Assembly (NCBI RefSeq): GCF_040412425.1
Contig: NC_089749.1
Span: forward strand, 15,127,662-15,191,661
Length of the DNA: 64,000 bases
Source: Macrobrachium rosenbergii
Lineage: Eukaryota; Arthropoda; Malacostraca; Decapoda; Palaemonidae
Direction: 5' to 3'
Shown here: piece by piece, positions 13,801-26,939 of the stretch
Numbering within the stretch: position 1 is the stretch's first letter
Layout: each line of letters begins with the position of its first letter
Position numbers and translations under genes: made by a program
Notes under the pieces: model-generated
What the model was told of the DNA's origin: nothing
Database searches by the model: none
What the model saw: the letters and a program-made list of their open reading frames with translations, nothing else

Positions 13801-16800
13801 TTCCTACGGTCTTTGCCCTGCTACTGTTTTTCTATAACTGCTATTTTCCAAACTGCTCTTTTTCCCTTATCATATTCATGGAAATAAAATTGAATTTCTA
13901 TAAACTTGCTCAGTAGTGAACTAGCTGACGTGTAGTTTCCCAATTCATGATAATTACTTCTACATGATTAATTTAAAACAAGGGAAAATAAGTTTCCAAA
14001 GTAAAATTTAAAATAATATATCAAGAGTAATGACAGGTATCATTTGTAAATTCTTGTCATGCTAATTTTGTTTAGCTACATTTAATGTAAGTAAATATAG
14101 ATCGAACTTTCTCCCCAACTACAGTGTTGTGTGAGACCACTGGGATCAGTTACTCAGCCTCATATGGCCCAGGTTTAACATTGAGGAGTAAAACTAACAT
14201 TAAGGTCAAAGAAAATGATGGAAATTCACCAAATCATAAATATCTTTCTGATGCCTTGACATGCCAACAGGCTAGTATGGTCCTGGGAACTATTAGAAGA
14301 GCTGGTACTTGCAGGAAATCATTTGACGAGCGTTCCATCAGGAGTGTCTAGATTGCGGCGCCTCCGGGTGCTCAAAGTTCATTCCAACCCCCTTCGTAGT
14401 TTGCCACGACTAGCTCACCTCTCAGTCCTTAAGGTAATGCTTATATACTACAAACTTTATCTTCATTTATTCTTAATTTTCTACAGGCCATCGGCATATT
14501 TGCAAAATGCAAACTGAAGCAAGTAAGGTATTTCTGTTAAAATTCTGGACACTAGCCTTGGAGGAGATGTAAATACTTGTTCAATTTCTTGTAAAACTCC
14601 TGCTATTTAGCCTTCCATTTGAAATGATCCTGTTTCTTTTGAGAACTGGAATTAACCATTTGCTTTCCTTTACATTTATAAAGGTTGTGGATGCTTCCCA
14701 CTGCCAGCTTGGCCGCGTGGAACTTGAAGAAGTTGTGTCCCCAGGACTTGTGGCCCTGGACATCTCTGCAAACACTGCTCTGTCACTGGACCATCATCAG
14801 TTCACCAAATGCAAGTAAGTATAATGGCTGGTTATCAGTACAGCTAAATTTTGTGAACTTATAATGAAAAAGTTTACATAGGTTCCTTCAACATTTAGTA
14901 TGTTAACCTCACGTCCAGTACTACTGCCTTTTGTTCCTAGTAGCCATATTATAAACATTTTAAATTACTGTACTTGTAAATAATCAGAACCTAAAACAGA
15001 GATTTACTTCTTAGATCTAGAAGGCCTGTCAGTGTAGTGGATGTTACCAGTCGGTGTGGTCGATCACTTCCATTGACAAGACCTAAGGCATCGGTACATA
15101 AGGGAGACGCTAACGGCTTAAATGAAAATAATCGTGATACGACACCAAAGCTCCCATGGAGTCTTGGATTTGCTGAATCAATTGGCCGAGATTCAAGGTT
15201 GATGAAACTTCTTCCTAAGTATTCATACTGATATTTTACCCTAAATACATCATTTCAAAGCTTTACTTTTCTAGGAAAGAAAGAAAAATGTAAAAGATAA
15301 GATTTATGAAGATGAGGTATTTATGTCAATCTCACAAGCCTTTAAACTCTTGACATATTATCAGTTCAAATTTATCTTGAATTTGCCATTCATTTAGAAT
15401 TGAGAATAAAATCCTAATTAATTACAAGATGATTATTTTAAAACATAGTTTTGAGATGCTTTTACAGAAAATTGTTAAAATGTAAAATCATCCTGGAAGT
15501 AAAAAAACTCACTCTGGAAGATTGCTCTCTAGCACTTTGAAGCTTTTTCTGCATCATTCTGGATTACAATTTCAGACTGACAGTGGGCCAGCTCAGAGTG
15601 CCAGATGTGGGTGGTCTTGGAAGAGTGGGCTTAGCAGCAGTAGCAGATGGTGGGAAAGAAGTTGGGAGCATAAGCAGCCTCCTGGCTGCACTACCCACTT
15701 TATTGCAAGAGGAGCGTGCTTGTTCACACACCCACACCTATTCTCTCAAATACGCCCTCCTTACGGCATTAAGGTTGGTACCAGATGGCAATGTGCAGCT
15801 GCAATATTTAGTTTTATCTGCTGCTTCTGCAAATAACCAGATATAAGGAAGAACAGTAGCAAAAGCAGTTTTTATTTATTAATATATCAACTCATCACTA
15901 CTGCTGAAGCAAAACTATAGTCAACATTGATTTTTTCCCCCCTTAATCTGCCACTGATGTGTGCACAGAAAGATGAAATATTAACTCTTTCTTGTTAACC
16001 TTTACAAATTCGCTGCTATCCCGTGAAACAGGAGGCTACGATCACAAGGATCAATCTTGCCAGAAGCTGTGTGTGCAGCTCATTTGGAGTCGGATCCTTC
16101 TAATCTTCACCATTTCCCCGTCCTGAGATTATGCTGTTATGGATCTGTGTCAGCAGCAGTCACAACTGTCCATGCAAAACCTGTGGTGTTGACCACATCA
16201 GCAAACAAATTTCAGAGAGTAAGCAGACCTTATCTACCTTATTGAAACAAATTTCAGAGTAAGCAGACCTTATCTACCTTATTGAAACAAATTTCAGAGA
16301 GTAAGCAGACCTTATCTACCTTATTGCTCCTAAATGAATGGCTAAATACTGTATAAAGGTAGGGTTACATGCTAGAGAGGTAGAGGTATTATATAATTGA
16401 AATGCAGGAATGTAAATCACAGAACATAGTCTATTAATACTCTAAACTAGTTTAGCCAGACCACTGAGTTATTTCTAGATTATCACAGGGCTGATTCAAA
16501 AGACTGTTCTCAAATAAAGAAGAAAACTGGAAGAACACAAAGATAAACAAATGGAACAGTTAGATAAGAAGAGGCCAAGGGAAAAAGATCAATAGGTAAA
16601 AAGCAGAAGTTAATGCAGCTGGGGGGTTGAAGGGACAATTAAAAAAACCCTAAGTACTGTTTACATTATGCCGGTCAAGGCAAAATGTGGTATTTCAGGA
16701 CAGAATATAAGAGGAGTCAAGTGTAATATATACAGAGAAAACACCAGGAAAAGAGAAAGTATAAATAATATGACAAAAAGAATAAAGCAGAAAGAAATTA

Positions 16801-19800
16801 TACTATAAATATATGTAGTTAAAATGATTCCACAGAAACAGTTTCATAATCATTTGCGTCTGCTTTCCAGATGGAGACAACTAGGTGCTACGAGGGGTCA
16901 AAGTGCGTGCTAGCTGAAGCTCCATTAATCCCAGATCCACATACAACCGAGCTACACCTTGGACCCAGTCATACAGCAGTAATCATTGCCAGTGCCAGGT
17001 AATCAAAACAGGCTGATGACAAATATACCTAGTCATTTTTCTCCTTTCATCATGTAAGCCAGTACAAATATTACTTTGACTCAAAGCAGCTGAGAATAAA
17101 CCAAATTCAAGCTAAGAAAGTAGGTATATTCTCAGGCTCCTGTAATTTAAATGCATCACAGGTCTTTTATTTAATATACCATGGAACTATATAGAGTACA
17201 TCTAGACACAGTTTAGTAGTGTGGTTGTAAGGAATCTTACTGACTCTTCATTGTACAGAATTTGGCAAATGTATTTAGTCATTTCAAGACTTGATAAGAT
17301 AACATCGCTACTTTAGTAAAAAAAAAAAAAAAAAATAGCAGTGACTAAAGTATGTCCTATCCAACAAGCCAATATTAGGATAACTTGTTTATTCTGAACA
17401 AAATGCCATCAACTCCTAACTAAGCATCTAAAATATTGTAAGATTTTGTCCATTATGATTTTAAGGTTGTTTAACAAGACTACAGAGTCATGGTTCTAGA
17501 CTCTCTTAGGACTAATCCGAAGGATTTTTTCCTAAATGAAAATAAAACAGTTGAGTAGTGAACTATATACAGTACTATAATTCATATGGCTACCTCTGAT
17601 TTAGGCAACCATGATGACAAGTTCAGAAGTATTATGTTTTATCTTTGTAAATATTACTTGTAATGATTCAACATAACTGAGTTATTTACATAAGCACTTT
17701 GGTAAGAGTTTAGTTAGACTCAAGATACTCTGTCCTAAAGAATTTTCCCAACTAAACTATACTTCATCAGACCTTGTTGATGACTGGTATTACCTTTTCA
17801 GTTTCTGGGAAGTGATTGACCCTGAGGAAGCTGGAGATATATGCAGTGAAGTTGCTGAACCAGGCCTGGCTGCTAAGAAACTGCTAGACCTCGCTCAGGC
17901 ATATGGAACAAGGCAGGCCCTGAGTGTCATTGTTGTCCGTCTTTTGCCTCCTTCTCCGATACCCCAGTTTCATACTCCTGTCATCACCAGTTCTATAATG
18001 CACTCTAAGTCTTCAGTGGGTGAAAAATGCAGAATAAATGAAGGGAACCATGAACACCAGAGAAGCAGTGATTGTGTTGGAAAATACTTACCAGTGAATT
18101 TAGAAAAAAGGAGAAATGAGAATCTGAGAAGTCAAGCCAATAGGAATGACACTGCACTGGAAGTCTCCTTTAATAAACCTAATGATTTTGATGTGAAAAG
18201 AAAACATTCATCTTACAATGTTTCTAAGAGCAAAAATTATGGTTTAGGAATAAGTGATTTTAGTAGTGGTTCTTTTTCCAAAACTAGTCTGAAAGGTAGA
18301 ATGTTATCAAAATCCACTCCTAACTTGGAAGAGCTTGACAGATCTTCTCCCAGTGGGCAAAGCCAAAGTGACAATAGTGAGCCTGATGCAGACTTACAAC
18401 GGTACCACAGTGCCAGAACTCATGAATCCAATTTAGTGACTAATCAGAGAGCTGTGTGTAAGAGCATAGAAGATCTGTATGCAAAACCCCACAGAAGAAA
18501 GAGTGATGTATCGAAAGCAAGAGAAACTGATATCAAATCATTTCCTAACCAGAAAAGTAACAACAGAAAAGCTGTAACATACTACCATTATCCTCGACCT
18601 GATCCAAACATTTCACCACCGCAGAACCACCTTGCAGATCATCTATTGACAATGGGTCAGATGATACACCCTCCAGGTGTTCTGGCTCCACCTGCTGGAT
18701 TTGGTGATCCTGAGAGTGATTCTGAAGGTAGTGACAGTGGGCTGAGTGGAGTGAGTGCAGGACATATGCACTCTGGTCAGAAACATCTAGACGATGACCT
18801 AATTGATAGCCAGGAACAGGTAAGCACAATGTCTGACTTCTTGCCCTCTTTTTCATAAACAAATATTTCTCTCGTCAATATTATCAATCACATTGAGGAT
18901 GATGATGATTTGGTTGTCTTTATTAATATACTTTCCCTCTCAGCAAAGGCACATAATCACCATCAACTTGGGGATAATATCTATCACCTTTGTCTTTTGT
19001 CTTATTAGAGCCTTTTTTTCTTTTGGTGCTCTGAGGACAATCTAAATTCGAATTTACCCCTGCACACAGTATTAATTCCCACAGTGTACAAAACTGCCCA
19101 TCTTGAGTTAAACCCCACTTCCATACCCTCTCTAATCAGGTTCTGCTTTTGTTGTAACAGGTAGCAGATAAGCAAAGTTACCACTGACATATTAACACCA
19201 GAGTGATGAAAGACCCTTCTGGGATTCATTACACAGTCAGATGCTACATTCCTAAGTGAAGCCCCTTTCTTCTATCTAAACCTACACTGGATAGTCTGGC
19301 ATATTGTCTACATATTTTACTTTCAGCTTGCTCACCGAAAACCTGTCTCAGTGTTGCTTTAAGATGAGATGTTGCATATGATCGCTGACACAATAGCATG
19401 GGTTCAGTGCAATCTCAGGTGGATGTCAGCACTTTGATTCTACCAGCGGCTAGATGGTGAATTGTCTGGTAGCAGTACTGGTTGAAAAACTGAAGCATCC
19501 TTACATTATTTTTCACTCACATTTCTGATACCAAGGATCTGGCCACTTATCTTTCATCTCTCAAACAACCCAGTTGTCCAATGATGGCCCCCTTTACCCT
19601 GGACTTGTGAGCCTTGCATCATGCTAATAATTGCAGTGTGTACAAAATCAGTTAGTTAATTGGTATTCTGATACTGTTTGACACAAACAGCATCAGACAC
19701 ATGCGCACACACGCTTAGTGTCTGCAGTATACAATGAAGTACATACTTTGCTAAAACAGTATATGGTGTCTGCTAAACCTTATTAATGGTTTTAAAGGTA

Positions 19801-21046
19801 TCACAGCAAGTAGCATGTAATGACACAGATAGGGGTTAGTATTGTAGTTCCCTGCTATTTAGCACCTCCTACTTAATGAAGTCTAACAGCTGCAGAAGAA
19901 ATATACATTATAAGTAATAAATATAAGGAACTGGATCACTGACAATACAGGAAAACACAAGGAGGCAAGAGGTTAGAATGGATTAATGTGACGTGACATA
20001 AAGATTATGACATCTCAAAACTTCTCATGAAACAGAAAACTCCCGTTAGGGTTGAAAGTCATGCTCTCATCCTTATCTCATGTAAGCAGGTACCCATCTC
20101 ATGTAAGCAGATACTATCTTATGTACTTTTTAGTATGTTCTCCAAAGCACTGAAGTAATAGAAGTAGAACGGCAGCTTGTACTATGTGAAAATAAAATAT
20201 TCTGATACCTCTAATTCTAGTAGGAATGAGCCAAAATCTCTCAACTTTTTTTTCTTGGTGAAACAGGAGACATTTAGTGCAGCTGATCAAAACTTTCATA
20301 ATTACAGTACTTTGCATTTAGGACAAAGTATGTCTGTCTCTTTTTAAAATATCTTGTGGCCCATAATTTTTAATATTTAGAAAAACTTGGAGTTCTCAGT
20401 AATACAAATTTCCTACATGCTTCAGGATCTGCATTGTACAAATGCACCAAGCACTGACTATGTAGGATTTTTAAGAATAAGAAATATCTTCTCTACATAA
20501 TTACAGTACATGTTGAAAGCTATAATTCTTCTTTTTATCTACCAACAGGTCACAGAAGAGCAATTCAGAAGTTGGGAGTATCTCCTCGCAAGAAATGCTA
20601 AACTTCTCTTCATGCGAGAACTGGACACATTAACAAGATCCAATTCTAAGGCCAGTAATTTACCCACAGCTTCAGCTCCTGACCTCCTTGCTGCAACTGC
20701 TGCGGAGACAGAGTCTAGCGGACACTTCCTTCGCAACACAGTTCGCAAATCTCGTCTAGGTAGAGGGACTTTCCGACTCATACAAAACAAGCTCAGTGCC
20801 ACAACCAGTAAATTCAGTACTCTGCAAAGGTTCAGAAGCAATGCTGGCAAACATGAGAGCAACTTCCGTCGATTTGGCAGCCTTCAGAATTTGAAATACT
20901 ACCAAGAAAACAGACCTCGACCTCCACATTATCCCCTGGTGCAACCAGATTTAGGTACGGAGATGCAGGAGAGGACTACACTGGACTCCCTTGAACTTGA
21001 AACAAGGATGCATCATTACTGGCATACAGGTGTTACAAATTTCTAA
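10840..21046 (+). CDS. Phlpp: PHLPP-like leucine-rich repeat / PP2C-like phosphatase (5' partial, 12 exons visible)
   Basis: Exons with matching phases: 10840-10993, 12075-12135, 12367-12774, 13392-13634, 14271-14433, 14684-14814, 15015-15197, 15576-15773, 16032-16218, 16871-16998, 17802-18819 and 20549-21046. Together they give 1123 residues and a stop. Residues 1-430 are leucine-rich repeats (for example [45 protein letters not shown]). A PP2C-like domain spans about 435-667, from PWSLGFAES to [16 protein letters not shown] long Ser-rich linker follows (about 668-958), with basophilic-kinase-like sites around KSTPNLEEL. The last exon opens with an arthropod-type block beginning [13 protein letters not shown] and ends VTNF, a possible PDZ ligand. 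In other animals PHLPP dephosphorylates AKT and PKC hydrophobic motifs. Here several expected metal-binding acidic residues look replaced (see findings). The donors after exons 1, 7 and 8 are weak GTTG sites. The N-terminus, including any PH domain, is missing. Confidence 0.92.
16203..16326 (+). repeat. Three tandem copies (42/40/42 bp) of a PHLPP splice-donor segment
   Basis: The segment AAACAAATTTCAGAGAGTAA and what follows, to TTATTG, occurs three times in a row from 16203, 16245 and 16285. The first copy contains the end of the exon closing at 16218 and its GTAAGC donor. The middle copy has lost two bases (CAGAGTAAGC). Reading past the first donor meets an in-frame TGA at the copy 1/copy 2 junction (16243-16245), so only the first donor gives a full-length product. 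Confidence 0.95.
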
Positions 21047-21430
21047 AGACAAGGATGAAAACATGTTGCCAATACAGTCAATTGCCAAATTTTGTAGATT
21101 TCTCTTCCAGTGAAAAGATAACAGATCACAGAAGTAAATGACTGCGTTTTTATTTATCTGAAATTTTATTTCTACCACTCTAGACAAGTTCATGTGAAAC
21201 ACTGCTGTTTCACTCTAGAAATTTGAGGCTCATCTTTCTATAAAGTTGGTTGGCCACTGTGTTAAACAGGAGGTAGTAAACTGATCTATGGGCATTGCCT
21301 GAATGGTGAGGAATAAGACAAACACCAAGATTTATGACTGAATGAAATTGGCATGGTATATATGTTGGTTGCTAAGAATTATGATCATTCTTAATGTCGT
21401 GAAAAAATTGATAACTGGAACTACAACTGA

Positions 21431-21560
21431 AATAAATTAACCCCAGCATTCTAAATATTTTTCTCTGGTATAAAAAAAAATGGCAGTTGAATTTTTCTAC
21501 TATGCTGCTAAATGGAAAGACATTTCACCTGGATCAAAGTGTCATCACTGCAGAAATAAA
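21431..21560 (+). promoter_or_regulatory. Candidate poly(A) signals for PHLPP
   Basis: AATAAA hexamers at 21431-21436 and 21555-21560 lie 0.38 and 0.51 kb after the PHLPP stop. On the opposite strand, AATAAA hexamers at about 21148-21153 and 21165-21170 lie beyond the FASTKD stop (21903), so the two 3' UTRs may overlap. Which signals are used cannot be told from sequence. Confidence 0.4.
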
Positions 21561-21902
21561 TTTTCAAAAATGTCAAAAATTTAATTCCAACACCTTTAGT
21601 ACAAAATACTTACATAAATAAGCAACTGGCTTATTCATACCATACTATCCATATTTTATCTAGGTCACAGGCACCACTGACAATTATCAAACCAAAAATA
21701 ATTCATATCAGGTTCATAATAACATATTAAAAGAGTGAAATAGTTATAGCCATATAATTTGTACACAGTACACTACATACATCATCTACAAGAATCATTC
21801 TTAACACAACCTCTACAACATCCTTTCACAGCATAATAATTTTCATACTTATTCTATAAATACAGATTATTCAGGATTGATAAAGTATCAGTTAAACAAC
21901 TA

Positions 21903-24900
21903 TCAACTAGTTACCTTATCTAAAACTAAAGCTGCTATTGCTCTTGTGTCATCTCCGCATTCTTCAAGCTCCCTGTGTGAAAGAATTTTAACATCCCATC
22001 CACTGTGGCGTAACAATCGCAATTTCAGGCGAATAAATCCTGTGGGTTCTAGGGATGGTTTTATCAGGAACTGTGGCTCAAGAAGTTCAATTGCAATTAA
22101 ATTACTTGTTCTATCTTTAACTGCTAAAAGCTGTCCCAATATGTGGTTTCGTTCAACTAATGAGCCACAAGAAGACAAAGTTTCAACTGATTTCAGATTA
22201 TCAAAATCTACAATTAAATTTGCATAATTTATGCTGGGTATCAAAAACTTCAATTTTAGTACATTAGCACCCAAAATTTCGTTAATGCATCTAGCACCTT
22301 CCATTACCTTTGATAATCCAGGACGGTGTTGAATTTCATCTGACAGTGTTCTCATTGGTAAATCTCCTTGGGATAGCTGTGGCTTTCCAATATTTAGCTC
22401 GGGTGCTTCAATTTTCAAAGACTCGTATAACGTTACTAAACGTGAGAGCTGCTTGCTTCTCTGATGGCCTGGAAAAAGAATACAAGTGAACATAAATCTT
22501 AAAAGGTTTTAAAAATATTTCAGAACAGTACTTTTTACAGTTACAATGGTAACAAAACCTTAAATTCACATACATAAACTTGTTCAGCTGCATCTGCTAT
22601 TAAACAACACACATCTTATGTAAGTACATACTCCATACAGGGATTTTTAACTTTGATTAAAGAGCTACAGAAAGCTGTATTGGCGACAGGAAGAAAGACC
22701 ACTGAATGTAATTAAACCTTGTTCATAATACTAGTCCACAGCGATAGATATCAATAATTTCTTTTTCTCTGTAAGAGAAATTTCCCTTCCCTCAAATATA
22801 CCATGGCTTTAAGCTTGTGATAAAATACAATAGCAATGCGCAGGAATATTGATGCTCTTTCTGGCATAACCCATGTGAAATATTCATCACAAATAATACA
22901 TTCGGCCTCTAAAAATGTATCCTGGCTATAGATCCTCTGTAGGAGGGGACTGAATAGTGTGCCTTGCTCAGCACACTGAACACCATGCTAAATGTTCTTT
23001 GCAAGAGACCCCCTGAGCTCCTGCTGCAATATTGCTGTCTCACTTTTCATTCTTTCCCTTTGGCTTTTCCACAAAGCTATCAAGTTGTTATACCTTTGTC
23101 TCCCTCTAATTCTCGACCTCCTTTATAGAAAAACCTTGAACAGAGTTCTTACCTCAAAGTATGAAGCCAAATCAATTATAGGCATAAAGTTGTTTTTATT
23201 TAGCATTTCCCAACGTTTTGTGAGAGAAAGAGAGCTATCCAACAAGCTGTGAAGGCTGGATCAACTTTTTATCAACTCTCTGTCAACTTTTTGGGAATGC
23301 AATGAGAAGATGAGAGTAATTTTGGAAGTTCATAATGGATGTGTTTAACGTTCTTAATTGGACAGTTTGAAATTTTGTTTGTGGTTTCTGTGTGCTGTGA
23401 TTGATGGACATCAATCTCCAGCAACCGAAGATCAGGGTGAGTGTTGTTTTGTTTGTTTTCCCTACACAATGGCATAAAGTCGATAAAGAGCTAAAAAGCT
23501 GTCAAGCTGGATCATTGATGCTCAACAAATGCAATGGAAGATAGAGTAATAAGTTCATGGATACCTTTAACTTATAATACTGTTCATGACAAATCAATTT
23601 ACTCTTTTTCCCTACAGAGGTCAATACAAAACTGAGCTTAAATGATATAACAAATACCTTGATGGAACCTTTCTCAAGACTAAAGCAAATAAAAAATACA
23701 AAGTAAAAAGCTGGACACACATATTGCAAACTGTCAATCACAACTTTAAAATGACATGAAGAAAAAATCATACGGTACTGTATAACACACAAGCGTATTA
23801 TTCATATGTGAGTGAGACAATCATGCAAGCTGGTTCAGTCATGGAAACTTATTAAGGTAGGGGTAAAGCCCACTCACCTGACCATCAACCCCACTTTCCT
23901 ATCTGCTGTCAGAGACAAATGCAGGAGTGGTTAAAAGATGAGATTATATATCAATGAAAAATGCAATTTGTTCCTACAAGGGTGGCCAGAGAAAACTCCA
24001 GCAACCACTCGGAATCTGAAGAACCGAATCATTGGTTGTTGCACAGGCCCAAGCAACTAGGATTACTGTCCCAGAAGTGGGACAAAAAGTGCACAGACCC
24101 ATATTCTTTGAACACCTCCCCAGCACCAACTGGTCCAGGGGAGAGTCAGAAGAGTAATGATCCTCAAGAAGACAGAGAGGAAAATTGGGCATGAGCATGC
24201 TCATGAACTGAGAAGGAAGAGGACAAGACGGGAGGGGTACAAAAAGAACTTGTGCTTCTTCAGCCCTTCCACCAAGATCCTCTCCTAACCTCTCATAATC
24301 CTCTATGGATAAAAGCAAGATCTAGCAGCCTGTAAATCAGCAAAACAAGGAGGGAACTGATCTAAACCTCCTTTGGAAATCTTGTTGAAGGCTGGTCACT
24401 AACATTGTGACTAAGCCACCATCTTCTCTCCATGCTTCCTAGTGAAGGGAGCAAAGACTGGTTTGTTTTCTATAGACAGGGGATGCCCATGGAAATTCTG
24501 AAGGATGACCCTAAGGAGAAGACTCCCAATCAAAGTTTCCCTTTTCCCCACTTTGCTCTTCAGCTGTACACGGGGGAAGAGGGAAGGAAAATGTAGGAAC
24601 AGAAGATGGCTTATCTAAGTGCTTCTCTGGAGAAGTTAACCAAAGTAAACCACCCAGCAAAAGTCTTGCTGTAAAGGAAATTAAAGTCTTATAAAAAAAA
24701 TTATTAAATTGTCATAATACAGTAAACACGTACAAAATATGTTGCCAAAGAAAGCGAAGCACAAAAGAAGTTAATTTGCTCCTCAAGTAGCCATGCAATA
24801 ATGAACAACCATAAGCACAAACAAAAAGATTATAATAAACTTCACAACCAAGTCAAGTTTCACAATCACAGCAGCAATGGATATCTTGTATATCAACTTC

Positions 24901-26939
24901 ATGATGGATGACAGTAAGTTGAGTGGGCAGTACCACCGCTGTTTGCACACCTGCCAATTGTTAACTACCTTGTTACCAAGTTTCAACAGCCAATCCAGGT
25001 TGTGCCACATGAAAGACGAAGGTTTTATCCTCCTAAGTACAATTGCAAATGAAAAACATATGCAAAACATCAGGAATATTCCCACAAGCATCAGGAACTC
25101 ATTTCATTCATATACTACTTTGACTGAGAGCACACAAACACCTAGTACTAACAAGAAAATTTAAGCTTATATATATCATGGGCCTATCTTTGCCTATAAA
25201 CAAAAGAATCGTGCATCTATTAACATCATTAAACAACCACTGCTATATAACTGAGGCCTTAGCTAGCTAACAAAAACTGGTATTTATTTTTAATGATAAA
25301 ATTATTTAGGACAAACTTCTCTAATTCCTGATAAAATTCTAGCAAGTAAAAAAAAAAAAGGACAGCAATCCATTTAAACACTTCTGCTCTCATCACAAGC
25401 ATTGTCACAAGAATACATTGCAAAACAGAGATAAGGAAAGGGCAAATAAATACAACTAAACTTTGTCTTACCTCGAAGTCCAGTAATCTGCGTTGGCATG
25501 AATGCCAGCTTGATGAGATCCTCTGGGTAATGACCACATATCACTAATGAAAGAAGTGAATCGGAGAAATGATGATCTTTGTTTATTTGTGATCCATGAA
25601 TGAATGACAGGTACTTGTCAATTAATGTAAAAAGTTGAGGATTGCAGCCATGACCTGTGTGACTAAAACACCACAGTAAGCGTGAAATGTCCCTTACGCG
25701 TACATTGGAAGTATGATCCTTGAGGTGCTCCAAAGTGACTTGTTCTAATTTGCAGAATAACTCTTTCTCATATATTCTGCTATTTGCATACAAAGCAAGA
25801 ATGTGAGGAACAACTTGAGGGGTAAGATAGACTTCACTCATCTTACAGGTGTATTCACCCAAATCAGAAAAGAATTCATCGTTCTCGTATTTTGCTGTTC
25901 GCAAAACCTTAATCATGGACACAAAGGCGAAGGACTCCAAATCGCTCAAAGCACAAGATTCTTTCATTCTATTCTGGAGATGCTGAACAGTCTGGTGCAC
26001 CAAATGTGATGACTTATCTAAGTTTACACCCGACTTGAATATTCCAGAAACACAAATACCGGCGTCACAAAATGACAAGTGGCTGAACCTAGGCTCAAGT
26101 TTTTTAACAATGTTATCAATAAATTCCTTTGAGAAGCTTTTTTTCTTACTAAGTCCCACATAGTGAAGAATCTGAACCAACTCATGCGGCTCAGCTATAC
26201 TTAAAAAACTCTCAAATAAGGATATAAATGTTTCATATTCTTTCCTTTTGTACACATTATTTCCAAACAGAATCAAAAGCACATCAAATAGCTGAAGAAC
26301 TTCTGAAAGCTCTGATTCCACTGCCTTTGTTTTACACTGATTGGCTAGGTGACCTCTAATGGCACTCAAATATCCAATTTTTTGGTTCTCGAGTTCCCTT
26401 AAGGACACTGCAAGATGTCGCATATCACTGACATTCATGAGGCTAATGTTACTCATCACTTTACTTTGAACGCTCTTCATCAAGGTTTTGTTCGAAATTA
26501 TATCTTGCATCACAAACTGCCCTGAAGAAGCATACATGGAAAACAGCTGTAAGATTTCACTGACCTTGACTTCAGGATTATGGGCAATAAGTAACAAAGC
26601 TTTTTTTATGGCATACTTCATATCACTGACGCTGCCTAATGGGAACTGCTTTTCTTGCTGAGCTGGTGAGGTCACATAATCCACATTTCCTCTGATATGT
26701 TCAAGAACTTTGTAGCTTAAGGTTTCCTGTTCAGAAACTGCAGTTTTGGTGCTGTAGCAGCACACTGGGACAACATTTGGTTTTTTCAACACTATCACTC
26801 CAAAGGGACAAAATTTTTCTGCCTTAGCTAAATTATGCAGATATTTCCCACTATACTGCCTTTTTAAGGCCTGTGCTACAGTCCTCAACATTTTTGCAGT
26901 AAAGTCATAGAACTTCTATTTCCCCTCCTTGTTGATGTC
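21903..26939 (-). CDS. FASTK-family (FASTKD) mitochondrial protein with RAP domain
   Basis: Two coding exons, 26891-25472 and 22468-21903, join in phase (LRG|HQRSKQL) to give 661 residues. A perfect GTAAGA donor and a TTTTTCCAG acceptor bound a 3.0-kb intron. The start MLRTVAQALKRQYSGKYLHN is Arg/Lys-rich without acidic residues, as in a mitochondrial presequence. The middle is helical and resembles FAST_1 (SRLLWCFSHTGHG). A FAST_2-like segment spans the junction (RLVTLYESLKIEAPEL), and the C-terminus is a RAP domain at about 600-655 (RLKLRLLRHSGWDVKILS). FASTK proteins act in mitochondrial RNA processing and stability. The length fits FASTKD2-5, but I cannot assign the paralogue. A 5' UTR acceptor lies at 26941-26940, so 26939-26892 is untranslated and the promoter is further upstream, possibly near 28.5 kb. 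The reading frame continues past the donor to 25374, but that extension is intronic. Confidence 0.9.

Noticed and set aside
18820..18858. PHLPP ending at a stop just past the exon at 18819
   Set aside because: A consensus GTAAGC donor precedes it, and the phase-0 exon at 20549 carries the conserved tail. An intron-retention isoform cannot be excluded.
23961..24318. Open frames of 77 (+) and 114 (-) residues in the FASTKD intron
   Set aside because: No splice sites of fitting phase and no recognisable domain. The FASTKD exons join directly across this intron.
25374..25471. Extension of the FASTKD first coding exon to a stop at 25374
   Set aside because: A consensus donor at 25471 joins in phase to the RAP-domain exon. 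The extension is AT-rich and lacks the family's C-terminus.
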